Positions 39,480 to 49,790 are shown, numbered from the stretch's first letter. The stretch: 64,000 nucleotides of DNA from Macrosoma leucophasiata (GCA_036365455.1 JAWQUS010000019.1:11632001-11696000), one strand, 5' to 3'. Notes: a model not told the origin generated them from the sequence alone. Made by a program: numbers and translations.

Positions 39480-40515
39480 TTATAAGAAAGCACAAGAACA
39501 CAAAAATAGGTACATGAAAAAGAAGAAAGGTGGTAAGAATATAGTGAAAGCTAAAGTGATAGATAGTAATCCTTTACTTGTTTCTTGAAAGATTTGGATA
39601 GTCTGAGCTTGCCTCACAGATAAGGGGAGTGTATTCCATAGACGCACCGCGGACACAGTAAAAGAATTAGCTAAAAAATTAGAAGAATGAGATGGAGTTT
39701 TCAATTTTAAGTTAAGCGAAGAACGGAGAAACAAGGTTTTAGAAAGATGTAAGAATTCGTAGCGTTCTTTGAGATAAATAGGAATAAGTGGATTGAATAG
39801 TATATTAGATTGGAAGAAGATGGATTGGGAGCCATTTGAGCTGTTTGCAGAAGTCAGAAATATGGTCATACTTGCGTAGTCTAAATATGAACCTAATGCG
39901 TAAATTTTGAAGACGCTCTAATTTATGTAATTGCTCCTGTGTTAGATTCAAATAGCAGATATCGGCATAGGCAAGGATGAGAAAAAGTAATGAATGTACA
40001 AGCTCAATTCTCGTGGAAATGGGAAGAAAATTATGCAATCTTCTTAATGAATGGACCGCAGCAAACATCTTTCTGCTCACCTGGCTAATCTGCGGAGCCC
40101 ATGATAAACATCTATCCATTGTGATTCCCAAATTCCTTACTGTATCCACAAAAGGAATGATGTGGCCATCAAATACTATATCAGGTAATATCTTCCAGTC
40201 AACCTTATGTATAAGCCTAGAGCTACCGAATAATATTAACTGTGTTTTAGACGGATTAATTTTGAGTCCAAATGAATTACTCCACTTCAAAATACTTATG
40301 AGGTCTTCATTAAAATTAACGAATGCTGTTGGTAGATCATCGAGAGAAGTTTGTACATAAATTTGCAAGTCGTCTGCATACAAGTGGTAGAGAGAAGATA
40401 TGCGGTGAACTAAAGAGTTAATGAAAATAGCAAAGAGCAAAGGAGACAACACGCCACCTTGTGCCTTGTTAGTGAGATGTGAAAATACGTAATGATTTTG
40501 TTCTGGGTAAAACAA
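39480..40515 (-). pseudogene. CR1/L2-like LINE remnant, reverse-transcriptase half
   Basis: The reverse strand reads from 'QGGVLSPLLFAIFINSLVH' (motif B) through 'SLYHLYADDLQIYVQTS' (catalytic YADD intact) and 'FGLKINPSKTQLILFG', into a thumb region and 'LERLQNLRIRFIFRLRKYDH'. A frameshift near 39830 moves to a second frame with 'NSFTVSAVRLWNTLPLSVRQ', the typical C-terminal motif. The endonuclease and first polymerase motifs are missing and the frame is broken, so it is inactive. Confidence 0.8.
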
Positions 40516-40599
40516 ATTATTACTCGATAAATATGATTATTTTAATTTAAATTAAGTGTTACTTAACCACGAACATGATATTTTATGAATTAAACTTTC

Positions 40600-40870
40600 T
40601 CATTCAACCAGAAATAAAACTACCGAGTTTTTCTTTCAAAGTAAAAAAGTAAAAGTATTTGACCTTAATCCAAATCGCGATTAAGAAAACCGTAAAACCG
40701 GTTCTTCTCCGTCACAGTCGTTAAGTAATTATACTCATTAATTACATGATATCAAGGAGACTCTTAATGAAAATTTATCCGTTCGTAAAATTAAAGTAGG
40801 GAAATGTTTGAATGTCGCTTGATTTTAAACGATTTGTTTAAGTTAGCGAGGGCAATTATAATGTTTAAAT
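40600..40870 (+). repeat. Direct repeat right of the LINE remnant
   Basis: Partner of 39090-39366, offset about 1.5 kb. Confidence 0.8.
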
Positions 40871-40892
40871 TAAATTAGACTCCCATTTTTTG

Positions 40893-41110
40893 CCTCAGTA
40901 GTGGTAGTACGCCTCTACTGCTGCCCCGAGGTTCCAGGTTCGATACCATCAGTTGGAAACTAAGTGCTATTAAGGATTTGAATTTTTGGAAGGAAAGTCG
41001 AACTCTCGGAGTTTGGTAACCTTAAGACATCAATTAGGCTAGACACAGACACAGAATGCATGGATTTATTTTTACCTAGCCCATCGGAGAATATGAGTGT
41101 TACGTTTTAC
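40893..41110 (+). repeat. SINE-B-like, very degraded
   Basis: 'ttgcctcagtagtggtagta', 'cgaggttccaggttcgatac' and 'cggagtttggtaac' follow SINE-B order. The tail is lost. Confidence 0.5.
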
Positions 41111-41192
41111 GCGAACAAAGTCAGGACATGACGACTCCATCCGCCTAAATGTGGAGAAGAGTGCAGTGCAGTCAGTCAACCGAACTGAATTT

Positions 41193-41487
41193 ACTGGTGG
41201 TAGAGCTCCAGTGACGGAGCTCGCGGGCGTAGGCACCACCGCATTACCTAATTTACTTGCCGCTAAATGGTAGTGTTCAGCACTATCGTGTTCCGGTCAG
41301 GTGGTAATGTACGTCCCTGTAACTTCCGGCACAGAGGCATAACACCTTAGGCCTCAGGGGTGGTAACGCATCTGCATTTGGCCTTGGTCTTCATGTGGGT
41401 GTCTATAGGCTGCAGTCATCACTTAACATCAATGTGAACTGCATGCTTGTTTGCCACTTCCATTACATAAAAAAAAAAAAAAAAAAT
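41193..41487 (+). repeat. SINE-A, full-length, 18-A tail
   Basis: Close to consensus with a long A tail. Confidence 0.9.
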
Positions 41488-41580
41488 GGCGGTCAACCAA
41501 TTCGAATGGGGTGGTAATTAATGTAATAACGTGGGATGGGAAGCAGCGTCCCACGTTAGAACTACCACAACCGTAGTCGC
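41488..41580 (+). repeat. Family N fragment with small hairpin
   Basis: 'atggcggtcaaccaattcga' and an 'aacgtggga ... tcccacgtt' stem. Matches 16060-16160. Confidence 0.45.
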
Positions 41581-41742
41581 CAATTATTTGCATATTCTCC
41601 TCTTATGACACACAGCTTTATTGAGAGCATCTTGAGGGAGTCAAAGTTGCGGGTAAGATAGTTTTCCAAAAAAAAAAAAAAACCCCAGTATAAATAAGTC
41701 AGTGTAAGTCATTTACTAAAGGAAGCTTGTAAACTGACAGTT

Positions 41743-42120
41743 GAAGCGCGCATAGCCCCGCGGCTGGCGTAGATCGTAAGCGATCTACTCGGTTAAGCAT
41801 TACGGGCGCGGTCGGGTGGGAGATGGAAGACTGCTAGTGGCAAATTAAAGCTTCGGAGGGCACGTTAAGCCGTCGGTCCCGGTTGCTATCGATAGATAGC
41901 AGTTTTTTTTATCTTGTTTGACATGTATATCAATTGTTATTCACTTTAATTTATTTTGTTTGTTTTTGACGTGTCATAAGAGGTGCCTGTCACCCTAAAT
42001 GAATAAATGAGTTTCTGATTCTGATTCTGATTCAGTCGTTAAACCTTGTCGGAGGCAATCATCCGAAAGCGAGTTAGCCGTTTGGCAATCCACATTGGAG
42101 CAGCATGCTGGAGTAAGCTC
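41743..42120 (+). repeat. SINE-C split by a LINE 3' end
   Basis: Head to 'atcgatagatagcag', then a 125 bp insert (41904-42028), then 'cagtcgttaaaccttgtcgg' to 'gtaagctccaggtc'. The copy is diverged and lacks its tail. Confidence 0.8.
41904..42028 (+). repeat. LINE 3' end inserted in SINE-C
   Basis: Ends 'gtcaccctaaatgaataaat' plus a (CTGATT)n tail. The AATAAA-like motif and microsatellite tail mark a LINE 3' end. 'cag' is present on both sides. Confidence 0.6.
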
Positions 42121-42169
42121 CAGGTCTTTCAATTTACAAATCATAATTTCAAACCTGCTATATATTTCG

Positions 42170-42315
42170 AGACCAGCTTCGTAAAGCATAATCTTTTGAC
42201 TCCCCATTAATTTAACATGATTTACTGGTACAATAACTCAGTATTAACATCGAGAGGGCGCTTTTTTTCCCGGATTATCATAATTGTATGTAAATTCTCT
42301 TCATTTAGTGCCGCA
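42170..42315 (+). repeat. Dispersed duplicate, partner at 44380-44530
   Basis: 'tacaataactcagtattaac' and 'cggattatcataattgtatg' occur in both. The two differ by indels around 'gagagggcgc'. Confidence 0.65.
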
Positions 42316-42462
42316 GTAGCTTTATTCTGGTGACAGAATTGCTAATTTTTTTGATCTTGTGCATAAAACAAGGAATTTGTACTTTAAAATGAACAAAATT
42401 GACAAACACTTGACGTTTTCTATTCAGTTTATTGGGTCTGCAATGCAGTATTATGAAAGCCG

Positions 42463-42646
42463 TGTTCCGGTCAGGTGGTAATGTACGGCCCTGTAATTTC
42501 CGGCACAGAGGCATAAGACCTTAGGCCTCAGGAGTGGTAACGCATCTGCATTTTGACCTTGGTCTTTGTGTGGGTGTCTATAGGCTGCAGTCATCACTTA
42601 ACATCAATGTAAACTGCATGCTTGTTTACCACTTCCATTACATAAA
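42463..42646 (+). repeat. SINE-A, 5' truncated
   Basis: Begins 'cgtgttccggtcaggtggta'. Confidence 0.8.
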
Positions 42647-42999
42647 GCAAATTTGTACTTTATAATAGACAAAATAAAAACTTGAGTATTTAAAACTTTT
42701 CAAATGAGTCTCTAATAATAATATGATGCCTAAGGGTCGCTGCAAACGAGCCACACGCGACATCTACAAAAGCCGCCACGAGAAGACGACACGCACTTGT
42801 GTTCGGTGGCTGTTATTCTTTTGGCATTGTATTTCTTATATAAATTCTTCTACATCGATATTTATTTAAATCAACAACAAACAGACTATATAGGTACGTG
42901 TGTTGCTTTCGCCTTAAACAGGTTAACTGAGGAAAGGGAGGGAGGGCTGGGGAATCGCGCGAGTGGCCTGTGATGGTGTTTTATCTGGGTATTTGTGAA

Positions 43000-43085
43000 T
43001 GTGTTGAATGTGTACAACGGCACCCACGACACAGGTTTATACCTACTGTGGGGCTGTGAGTGTAAGCGTATTTATATCGGCGCTT
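43000..43085 (+). repeat. SINE-E 3' body fragment
   Basis: 'tgtacaacggcacccacgac' to 'ggggctgtgagtgtaagcg'. Head absent. Confidence 0.7.
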
Positions 43086-43181
43086 AGTGGCCGGTGCAGG
43101 GTACAAGAAGCATGCAACGACAATTTGTAGCATTTGGTGGTCACCCATGTCAACCGTGTGCGGCGAGTCCATGCAATAATA

Positions 43182-43942
43182 ATAATAATGGCAACCCTTG
43201 ATACGTCCCACTGCTGGGCACAAGTCTCTCCCCTCTCTTGGGAGGAAGCCTAAAGCTTACTCCACCACGCTGCTCCAATGCGGGTTGGTGGAGATAAGGG
43301 TTAGTGGCCAACCCGCTGTCGGATGTTTTCCAACCGCCTATAAGGCCTCCGGCAAGGTTTAACGACTGCTATCTATCGATAAGCGGGAAGCGCGCATGGC
43401 CCAGCGGCTGGTGTAGATCGTAAGCGATCTGCTCGGTTAAGCACTACGGGCGCGGTCGGGTAGTGTGATGGGTGACCGCTAGTGGCAAATTAAATGCGCG
43501 TTTCCGTGCTTCGGAGAGCACGTTAAGCCGTCGGTCCCGGTTGCTATCGATGGATAGCAGTCGTTAAACCTTGTCGGAGGCCTTATGGGCGGTTTGAAAA
43601 ACATCCGACAGTGGGTTGGCCACTAACCCACCCACCTCCACCAATCCGCATTGGAGCAGCGTGGTGGAGTAAGCTCCAGGCCTCCCCCCAAAAAGGGGAG
43701 AGACTCGTGCCCAGCAGTGGGACGTATAATGGGTTGCCATTATTATTATATTATTGTATCTATCGATAGCAACCGGTACCAACGGCTTAACGTGCCCCCC
43801 GAAGCACGGAAGCGCGCATTATTAATTTGCCGCTAGCGGTCATCCATCACACACCCGACCGCGACCGTATCGGTTAACCGAGTAGATCGCTGCCGATCTA
43901 CACCAGCCGCTGAGTCATGCGCGTGTCGTATGAAAACTACAG
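43182..43942 (-). repeat. SINE-C (reverse) split by another SINE-C
   Basis: The outer reverse copy is interrupted at its 'ctatcgata' site and resumes at 43757. The halves are 43182-43381 and 43757-43942. Confidence 0.85.
43382..43756 (+). repeat. SINE-C, full length with 12 bp duplication (family description here)
   Basis: 375 bp flanked by 'tatctatcgata' (43370-43381 and 43757-43768). The head looks 5S rRNA-derived: 'catggcccagcggctggtg', 'ctcggttaagcactacggg' (5S A-box region) and 'gtgatgggtgaccgct' (5S C box). The middle has 'cgtgcttcggagagcacgtt' and 'accttgtcggaggcc'. The tail 'actcgtgcccagcagtggga' with (ATT)n resembles an RTE LINE end. This is the layout of HaSE3 from Helicoverpa, as far as I recall. 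Confidence 0.9.
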
Positions 43943-43971
43943 GAAATATGCCAATAGCGGCGTTTTGTGAT

Positions 43972-44126
43972 TTAACGACTGCTATCTATCGATAGCAACC
44001 GGGACCGACGGCTTAACGTGCCCTCCGAAGCACAGAAACGCGCATTTTAATTTGCCACTAGCGGTCATTTGACCACGCCCAAATCGCTTCCGATCTACAT
44101 CAGCCGAGGGGCCATGCGCGCTTCAA
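43972..44126 (-). repeat. SINE-C fragment
   Basis: Reverse head and centre only ('gactgctatctatcgatagc' to 'gggccatgcgcgcttca'). A deletion in the 5S-like part. Confidence 0.8.
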
Positions 44127-44379
44127 ATTAAAATTAAATTAAAAAATACAATAAAAAATATGTACAAAATCTTAAAATTAATTATTTTCCGCAAACCTAT
44201 ACACTATTTCTGTGTATTTCGACAATGTCAACATAATTAGGTATCACATTTATAGCTCTTATTGCCCGTATCATATAATATCTGTACATGAACCTAGGAT
44301 TTTAAGTGCAGTAAACATTTCCCATTAAATCACATAAAAAGTGAAATATAACAGTAAATATTATACCAATTTCATACAT

Positions 44380-44530
44380 TTTGACTCCAGTCTTTAGAAG
44401 CGTAATCTTTTGCAAGTCCCCGTAAATTAAATATGATTTAGTGGTGCAATAACTCAGTATTAACGGAACGCTTTTTTCTCGGATTATCATAATTGTATGG
44501 AAATTCCCTTCATTTAAAGGCTCAGTGCCC
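44380..44530 (+). repeat. Dispersed duplicate, partner of 42170-42315
   Basis: See 42170. AT-rich sequence without a gene lies on both sides (44127-44686). Confidence 0.65.
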
Positions 44531-44686
44531 TTTTTCTTCCTCGTCATTGGAGTATGCGCTTTATAGAAAGTGTCGTATGAAAATTTTGAGGTATGTAGTA
44601 ATTATTGAGCTGAGTGCAATACTAAAACTAGTAAGATATTTTCACTTTAATTTAATTCTATTTATTTGTAATTGGTATATTTTTTC

Positions 44687-44953
44687 TAATGTGACGAAGG
44701 TGGGAAACAAGCATGCAGTTCACATGGATACTAAGTGATGACTGCAGCCTATAAACTCCCTAAAAACCAGAGAGCAAAGTGCAGATACGTTGCCACTTCT
44801 GAGGCTGAAGGTGTTATGCCTCTGTGCCGGAAATTACGGGGCCACCTGAATGGAACACGATAGTGCTGAACACTACCATTTAGCGGCAAGTATATAAGGT
44901 AATGCGGTGGTGCCCACGTCCGCGAACTCAGTCACTGGAGCTCTACCACCACT
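44687..44953 (-). repeat. SINE-A, full-length with indels
   Basis: Reverse copy, diverged near 'cctataaactccctaaaaac'. Confidence 0.8.
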
Positions 44954-45419
44954 AGAAACTAATAAAATATATATAAAGTATTGTTTGAATGATAAAGTTA
45001 TGATTGAGGATTTTTTCAATTATGCTAGTGATAAGTATACAGATATTACAAACTACTAAGGAATCTATAATGGGCCGAGACCGACTCGCTCTTGGAAACT
45101 TTTTTGAAGGTTGCATGTTCAGATCACGTCGGGGTCACCAATTTGGCGTTAATTGGTGTGTTTGCCAATATAGACGGTTCTTGCCTATTCAGATAGTGAG
45201 GGTGGAAATGATGGGACCATAGGTTGGTGAACACCATATTTCATAATCCGGAATTAACACAGTTACATCGTAGCGGTTAATTAAGGTAGGTTGAGGTCAA
45301 CTGACGAGCAAACGCCAAGCTTGCGTCATCCGGATATTTAACTAACACTTAATAATGTGCCGCTTCATCAAAACATACACGGCCATTACAGTATTTACGT
45401 TTAAAACTGATCAACTAAC
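44954..45419. other. Intron sequence next to the Ig exon
   Basis: AT-rich, no repeat recognised. Probably the 5' part of the intron downstream of the 45420-45566 exon. Confidence 0.4.
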
Positions 45420-45566
45420 CTTGTACATCCAACTTGATCTTTGTAACTATAGGCTGGTCCAATGCTGCCGAAGATACGTCGCATACAAGCTCACCCCCCA
45501 GCTCCTCGCGCGTCACCACCAACGGCAGAACGTGCTTCACTGTTGACTGTTCAGTTATTGTTTGTG
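45420..45566 (-). CDS. Exon of an immunoglobulin-superfamily protein (second half of an Ig domain)
   Basis: 147 bp reverse-strand exon. Acceptor 'tttccttctttctgttgcag' ends at 45567; donor 'caag|gttag' starts at 45419. Phase 1 at both ends, the usual layout for Ig-domain exons. It codes 'QTITEQSTVKHVLPLVVTRE' and 'ELGGELVCDVSSAALDQP', with the F-strand cysteine in 'LVCDV', then 'IVTKIKLDVQ', which ends a domain. The single last base G plus 'TG' from the 25273 exon gives valine, so the joined text runs '...LDVQ-V-PPNKIAITG...', a natural boundary between two Ig domains. Gene identity unknown; an adhesion or guidance receptor is likely. Confidence 0.8.
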
Positions 45567-45603
45567 CTGCAACAGAAAGAAGGAAATAATTAGTTTTCTT
45601 ACA

Positions 45604-45901
45604 CCGTACCACCCGCCGAAGAGAGAAGTTCCACTCTCACCGACTGGACACCTGGCAGTGCTCAACGGTGCGGTTTTTCACGTGCGTTCCTGCCCAGAAC
45701 GTGTAAATTATGGAACGAACTTAAGAACAAACCCTCTGAGGTGTTCCCTAGGCGCTACAATATGGGGTTCTTCAAAAATGACGTCAAAAGAGTCCTTCAG
45801 GGCTGCAACTCCCCTGGTGTTGCAAATGTTCATAGGCGACGGTGACCACTTTCCATCAGGTGGCCCGTTTGCTTGTCTGTCAACCTTCAGACATAAAAAA
45901 A
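45604..45901 (+). pseudogene. CR1-like LINE 3' end, poly(A)-tailed
   Basis: With one frame the end reads 'RAFLPRTCKLWNELKNKPSE' and 'VFPRRYNMGFFKNDVKRVLQ', a common C-terminus of insect CR1-like proteins. The 3' UTR 'ataggcgacggtgaccactt', 'ccatcaggtggcccgtttgc' and 'cagacataaaaaaa' matches SINE-A's 3' end in layout. It begins less than 40 bp upstream of the Ig exon acceptor. Confidence 0.7.
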
Positions 45902-45924
45902 GGTTTGCGATTTTGCAGGTCTTT

Positions 45925-46000
45925 CGAGCTTCCGGATCGAACACGCGACCCTTCTTATCAAACGGTCATCTCACACCGCTGAACCAACCGGATCGTCAAA
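45925..46000 (-). repeat. SINE-E head fragment
   Basis: Reverse tRNA-like head: 'cggatcgaacacgcgaccct' and 'ctcacaccgctgaaccaacc'. Confidence 0.65.
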
Positions 46001-46319
46001 GATATTTAAGAATAGTTGGTTTAAATATATGTGTAGAAATAAACTACGAAGCAATATCTCAATAAAGTAAAGCCGCGAAGCCACAAAGTTAATTGTTGAC
46101 TCAAGTCCAAGTTAAGCCGAGTGTACACGACGCGGCTCTCTAGTTTCGTTTACAAATCGTTATCTAACTCCATCTTATTTGCACTAAGCTTTATGTTCCA
46201 CTTTGTTATATCGGGTTTAGCTGACTGCGCTTTTTGCGGTTTTCGAGGGGACGCTGTTTGATTTTGGTAGGAAAATTTCTTAATAAAGTCACGGACATAC
46301 ATTTATAAACATATTTATT

Positions 46320-46560
46320 TTTTAAGAAAAATGAATGAATATTTTGACTTCAGGCGAGACTCGAACTCGCGGCCACTGGGAATCGAGTTCAGCTCTTCCA
46401 ACTGAGCTACCGAAGTCCTGCCCGATTTGTCAAATCTTTCCTTCACATTTATGGCATTGCCTCATGATGGAGATCGGTAGCTCAGTTCCATCTTTCTTTA
46501 AAAAAATATATTTCACTAGCATGTGTTATTGCGAAATAATATAAAAACAAATATAAACGT
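46320..46560. repeat. Repeat F, degraded inverted dimer
   Basis: The left arm (reverse) has the full tRNA-like part and 'gcccgatttgtcaaatcttt'. The right arm is cut to 'ggtagctcagttccatcttt', then 'tatatttcactagcatgtgt' to 'aataatataaaaac', which shows the true F end. Confidence 0.65.
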
Positions 46561-46691
46561 AAATGCTTATACATTTATGTTTATAGAAATTAAAGAAAAA
46601 AACGGAAAGTCAAATTTTTCTTTAATTTTTTTTTCTTTCAGTTTTTTTCTTTAATATCTATAAAATAGTTCAGAGAGAAAACAAATTTACG

Positions 46692-46840
46692 GTTGGTAAG
46701 CGTCCCTTTAGTTTGTGTTCTATATTCAAAAAGTTTCCACCCCTGGGTATCGAACTTGCTATATATAGCTTAAGTCACTTCGATGTTAATTGAATATTGG
46801 TTTTGAATTGAGGGGAAATACATGATCGTAGCGAAATGCT
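46692..46840 (+). repeat. Direct duplicate, partner at 47650-47795
   Basis: 'acggttggtaagcgtccctt', 'aaaaagtttccacccctggg' and 'gatgttaattgaatattggt' occur in both with few differences, about 955 bp apart. Unit unknown, about 145 bp. Confidence 0.8.
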
Positions 46841-47028
46841 GTCGGTAACATACATTTTTTAAATAGCAATATGTTATGTGTATATGTGATTTCTGTTTAT
46901 AACATATTTTTATAATCGACTACAGAAATGATGTATTTGTAATAAGTTTGTATGTCCGTAACTTTTTAAAGAAAAACAAATCAATTTCGCATAGAAATTT
47001 CTTGGCTTATTTTACAAAGCGTGTCCGT

Positions 47029-47165
47029 TCTAGGGTTCCGTGCTTCAAATGAAGAAAAAACGGAACCCTTATAAGATCATAAGTGTGTCTGTCTGTCTTT
47101 CTATCTATCTGTTACAGCCTATTTTATTAGAAATTACTGAACCGTTTGAGTTAAGCACGGGACCC
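47029..47165 (+). repeat. Repeat of the 'ggttccgt' type with GTCT run
   Basis: 'tctagggttccgtgcttcaa', 'aaacggaacccttataagat', 'gtgtctgtctgtctttctat' and 'cacgggaccctaaaa'. The ends are inverted ('agggttccgtgc' against 'gcacgggaccct'). Confidence 0.55.
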
Positions 47166-47394
47166 TAAAATAACATTGGCATTTCTGCAGTCTTAATAAA
47201 AATTAAAAGTTGCGATTTCCTAACTATAATAATTTATAATTATTCTTGCCCATGCTTTAATTATAGTAGGGCATGGTGAGGCGTGGCCTGCAGACTTTTA
47301 ATGATATCATTATGTTCATTTTAATGGTAATTTCATAAGTTTCGAATTCACACATAGTTTTATTAGAAGTATACTTAAGTAATATATTATTATA

Positions 47395-47470
47395 TATTTT
47401 TTATGTATTGAAAGTGGCCAACAAGCATGCAGTTCACACTGATGTTAAGTGATGACAGCCTCTATAGGCT
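47395..47470 (-). repeat. SINE-A 3' fragment
   Basis: 'gtggccaacaagcatgcagt' to 'gatgacagcc', then a short inverted copy of 'ctataggctg'. Confidence 0.6.
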
Positions 47471-47649
47471 GAGTGTCTATACACTCACATCAAAGCATCT
47501 GAAATAAATCAACATACAGCCAAAACAACTTCTCACAAAATTAACAATCGAATTCCAGCTCGGTACGAAAAACAGACTTCGAAATTCAATATAATTGACT
47601 CAGTTGTAATTGGTCGAAAGCCGAAACTATTTGCCGATATATGTAATTA

Positions 47650-47795
47650 CGGTTGGTAAGCGTCCCTTTAGTTTGTGTTCTATATTCAAAAAGTTTCCAC
47701 CCCTGGGTATCGAACTCGGTATAGCTTAAGTCACTTTGATGTTAATTGAATATTGGTTTTGAAATGAAGGTAAATATGATCAAAGTGGAATGCTA
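47650..47795 (+). repeat. Direct duplicate, partner of 46692-46840
   Basis: See 46692. Confidence 0.8.
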
Positions 47796-47854
47796 TAAGA
47801 TACATTCTTTATAGGGGCAGTTTTATCGGACCCTGCTACCTATCTTTCCCTATG

Positions 47855-48050
47855 CCTAACTAGCATAGTTGGTAATAGATGGCGCTACTGCTACCATAAA
47901 GCAGTGCAATAGATGTGAAGGAAAGATTTGACAAATCGGGCAGGGCTTCAGTAGCTCAATTGGAAGAGCGGCTGGACTAGATTCCCAGTAGGTCGCGAGT
48001 TCGAGCCTCGCCTGAAGTCAAATTTTTCTTTCCATTTTTCTTGAAAAATA
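47855..48050 (+). repeat. Repeat F, single unit with intact tRNA-like part
   Basis: 'actagcatagttggtaatag', 'gatttgacaaatcgggcagg', then a tRNA-like sequence (about 47945-48018) with a perfect T-arm and D-stem, then 'tcaaatttttctttcc'. The anticodon arm pairs poorly, so a working tRNA gene is unlikely. Confidence 0.7.
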
Positions 48051-48151
48051 AAATACCTATCTTTCGTTATTGTATTTACTGCCCCCTATTTGATTGGTTT
48101 GATATTGTTCGGTTGACTGAGCGGTGGGGGCGTCACGTCCCGACGCCAATC

Positions 48152-48358
48152 TATCTATACATCTATCTGTCTGTCTGTTTGTCCCCGCTAATTTCGGGAA
48201 CGGCTGGATCGATTTTGACGGGACCTTCACTGGCAAATAGCTTATGTAATAAGGAGTAACTTAGGCTACATTTATACTAGCTGCACTTACGAATTCGTCC
48301 TGGTATGATACTGAACAATCATTAATGCTCACGCGGACGAAGTCTAGAAAAGCTAGTT
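48152..48358 (-). repeat. Repeat H, head part
   Basis: GTCT run, 'ttaggctacatttatactag' and the damaged hairpin 'cgaattcgtcctgg'/'gcggacgaagtc'. Confidence 0.65.
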
Positions 48359-48393
48359 TATACTAAGAAATTACAAAGCTGTTATGGAGACTA

Positions 48394-48750
48394 TTGAAGC
48401 GCGCATGGCCCGGCGGCTGGTGTAGATCGTAAACGATCTACTCGGTTAAGCACTACGGGCGCGGTCGGGTAGTGTGATGGGTGACCGCTAGTGGCAAATT
48501 AAATGCGCGTTTCCGTGCTTCGGAGGGCACGTTAAGCCGTCGGTCCCGGTTGCTATCGATAGATAGCAGTCGTTAAACCTTGTCGGAGGCCTTATGGGCG
48601 GTTTGAAAACATCCGACAGCGGGTTGGCCACTAACCCACCCACCTCCACCAATCCGCATTGGAGCAGCGTGGTGGAGTAAGCTCCAGGCCTCCCCCCAAA
48701 AACGGGAGAGACTCGTGCCCATCAGTGGGACGTATAATGGGTTGCCATTA
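48394..48750 (+). repeat. SINE-C, full length with 12 bp target-site duplication
   Basis: Flanked by 'ttatggagacta' (48382-48393 and 48751-48762). Close to consensus. Confidence 0.92.
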
Positions 48751-48762
48751 TTATGGAGACTA

Positions 48763-49348
48763 AGAAAGCCCTGTGCTATGGGTCTAAAACAAATCATCAA
48801 ACTGGTCTCCTCCACGGAATGTTTTCAATATATTATGTTCCCGCTGTCCCGGCAAAGTTCGTATTGCCTGAGAATGAAATAATGTGTCATAGGTTTGATA
48901 TATACGGACTATTTGTATGTGGAAACGAAATTGTATTTTTTACTGTTTCCCTTCAATTTCTTCAAATTTTTTACCTTTTAAACCTTCCAGAAATCATCCA
49001 AAACTAAAATTAACCAAATCGGTAGAGCCGTTCTCAAGTTTTAGCGAGACTAACGAACAGCAATTGATTTTTATAAATATAATATATATATAAATAAACC
49101 AATATAATATTATATCAAGTTAAACCAAACGCAAACTAGCTTCAAACCTCCAAACAATTCGAATAACTAACCAAATGAAATACCTTTTTTAAACAGGAAA
49201 GTGGTCTGTAGACGAATGGATATTTATACAAGATCGATTTTGATTAACGGGCCAAATAAAACTCCGTATAGTACCCAGACCTTTCTAATCTGGTGCGATG
49301 ATAAACATATGCTCAGGGCTGCCACAAAATTTATTACCTAACTATTTT
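48763..49348. other. Spacer, nothing recognised
   Basis: No supported gene. 'gccgttctcaagttttagcg' near 49030 resembles text at 6230 and 36480, so part may be an unnamed repeat. Confidence 0.35.
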
Positions 49349-49520
49349 TTTTTATGTAATGAAAGTGGCAATCAAGCATGCAGTTCACATTGATGTTAAG
49401 TGATGACTGCAGCCTAATAATAGTATTACCCATACAAAGACCAAGGTCAAAGTGCAGATGCGTTACTACTCCTTAGGCCTAAGGTGTTACGCCTCTGTGC
49501 CGGAAATTACAGGGCCGTAC
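49349..49520 (-). repeat. SINE-A, 5' part missing
   Basis: Reverse copy to 'ttacagggccgtac'. Confidence 0.8.
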
Positions 49521-49531
49521 AAAAAAACTTA

Positions 49532-49790
49532 ACTGGTGGTAGAACTCCAGTGACTGAGCTCGCGGGCGTAGGCACCAATGCATTACCTAATATGCTGCCC
49601 GTTTTTTCCGGTCAGGTGGTAATGTGCGGCCCTGTAATTTCCGGCACAGAGGCATTACACCTTAGGCCTCAGGAGTGGTAACGCATCTGCATTTTGACCT
49701 TGGTCTTTGTGTGGGTGTCTATAAGCTGCAGCCATCACTTAGCATCAATGTGAACTGGATGCTTGTTTGCCACTTCCATAACATAAATAT
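49532..49790 (+). repeat. SINE-A with deletion, followed by (TA)n
   Basis: 'ctggtggtagaactccagtg' to 'cataacataaa', then an AT dinucleotide run to 49806 in place of poly(A). About 45 bp missing after 'cctaatatgctgccc'. Confidence 0.8.

Noticed and set aside
39090..40870. LTR retrotransposon
   Set aside because: The direct repeats lack TG...CA ends, primer-binding site and polypurine tract, and the coding remnant between them is of the non-LTR type.
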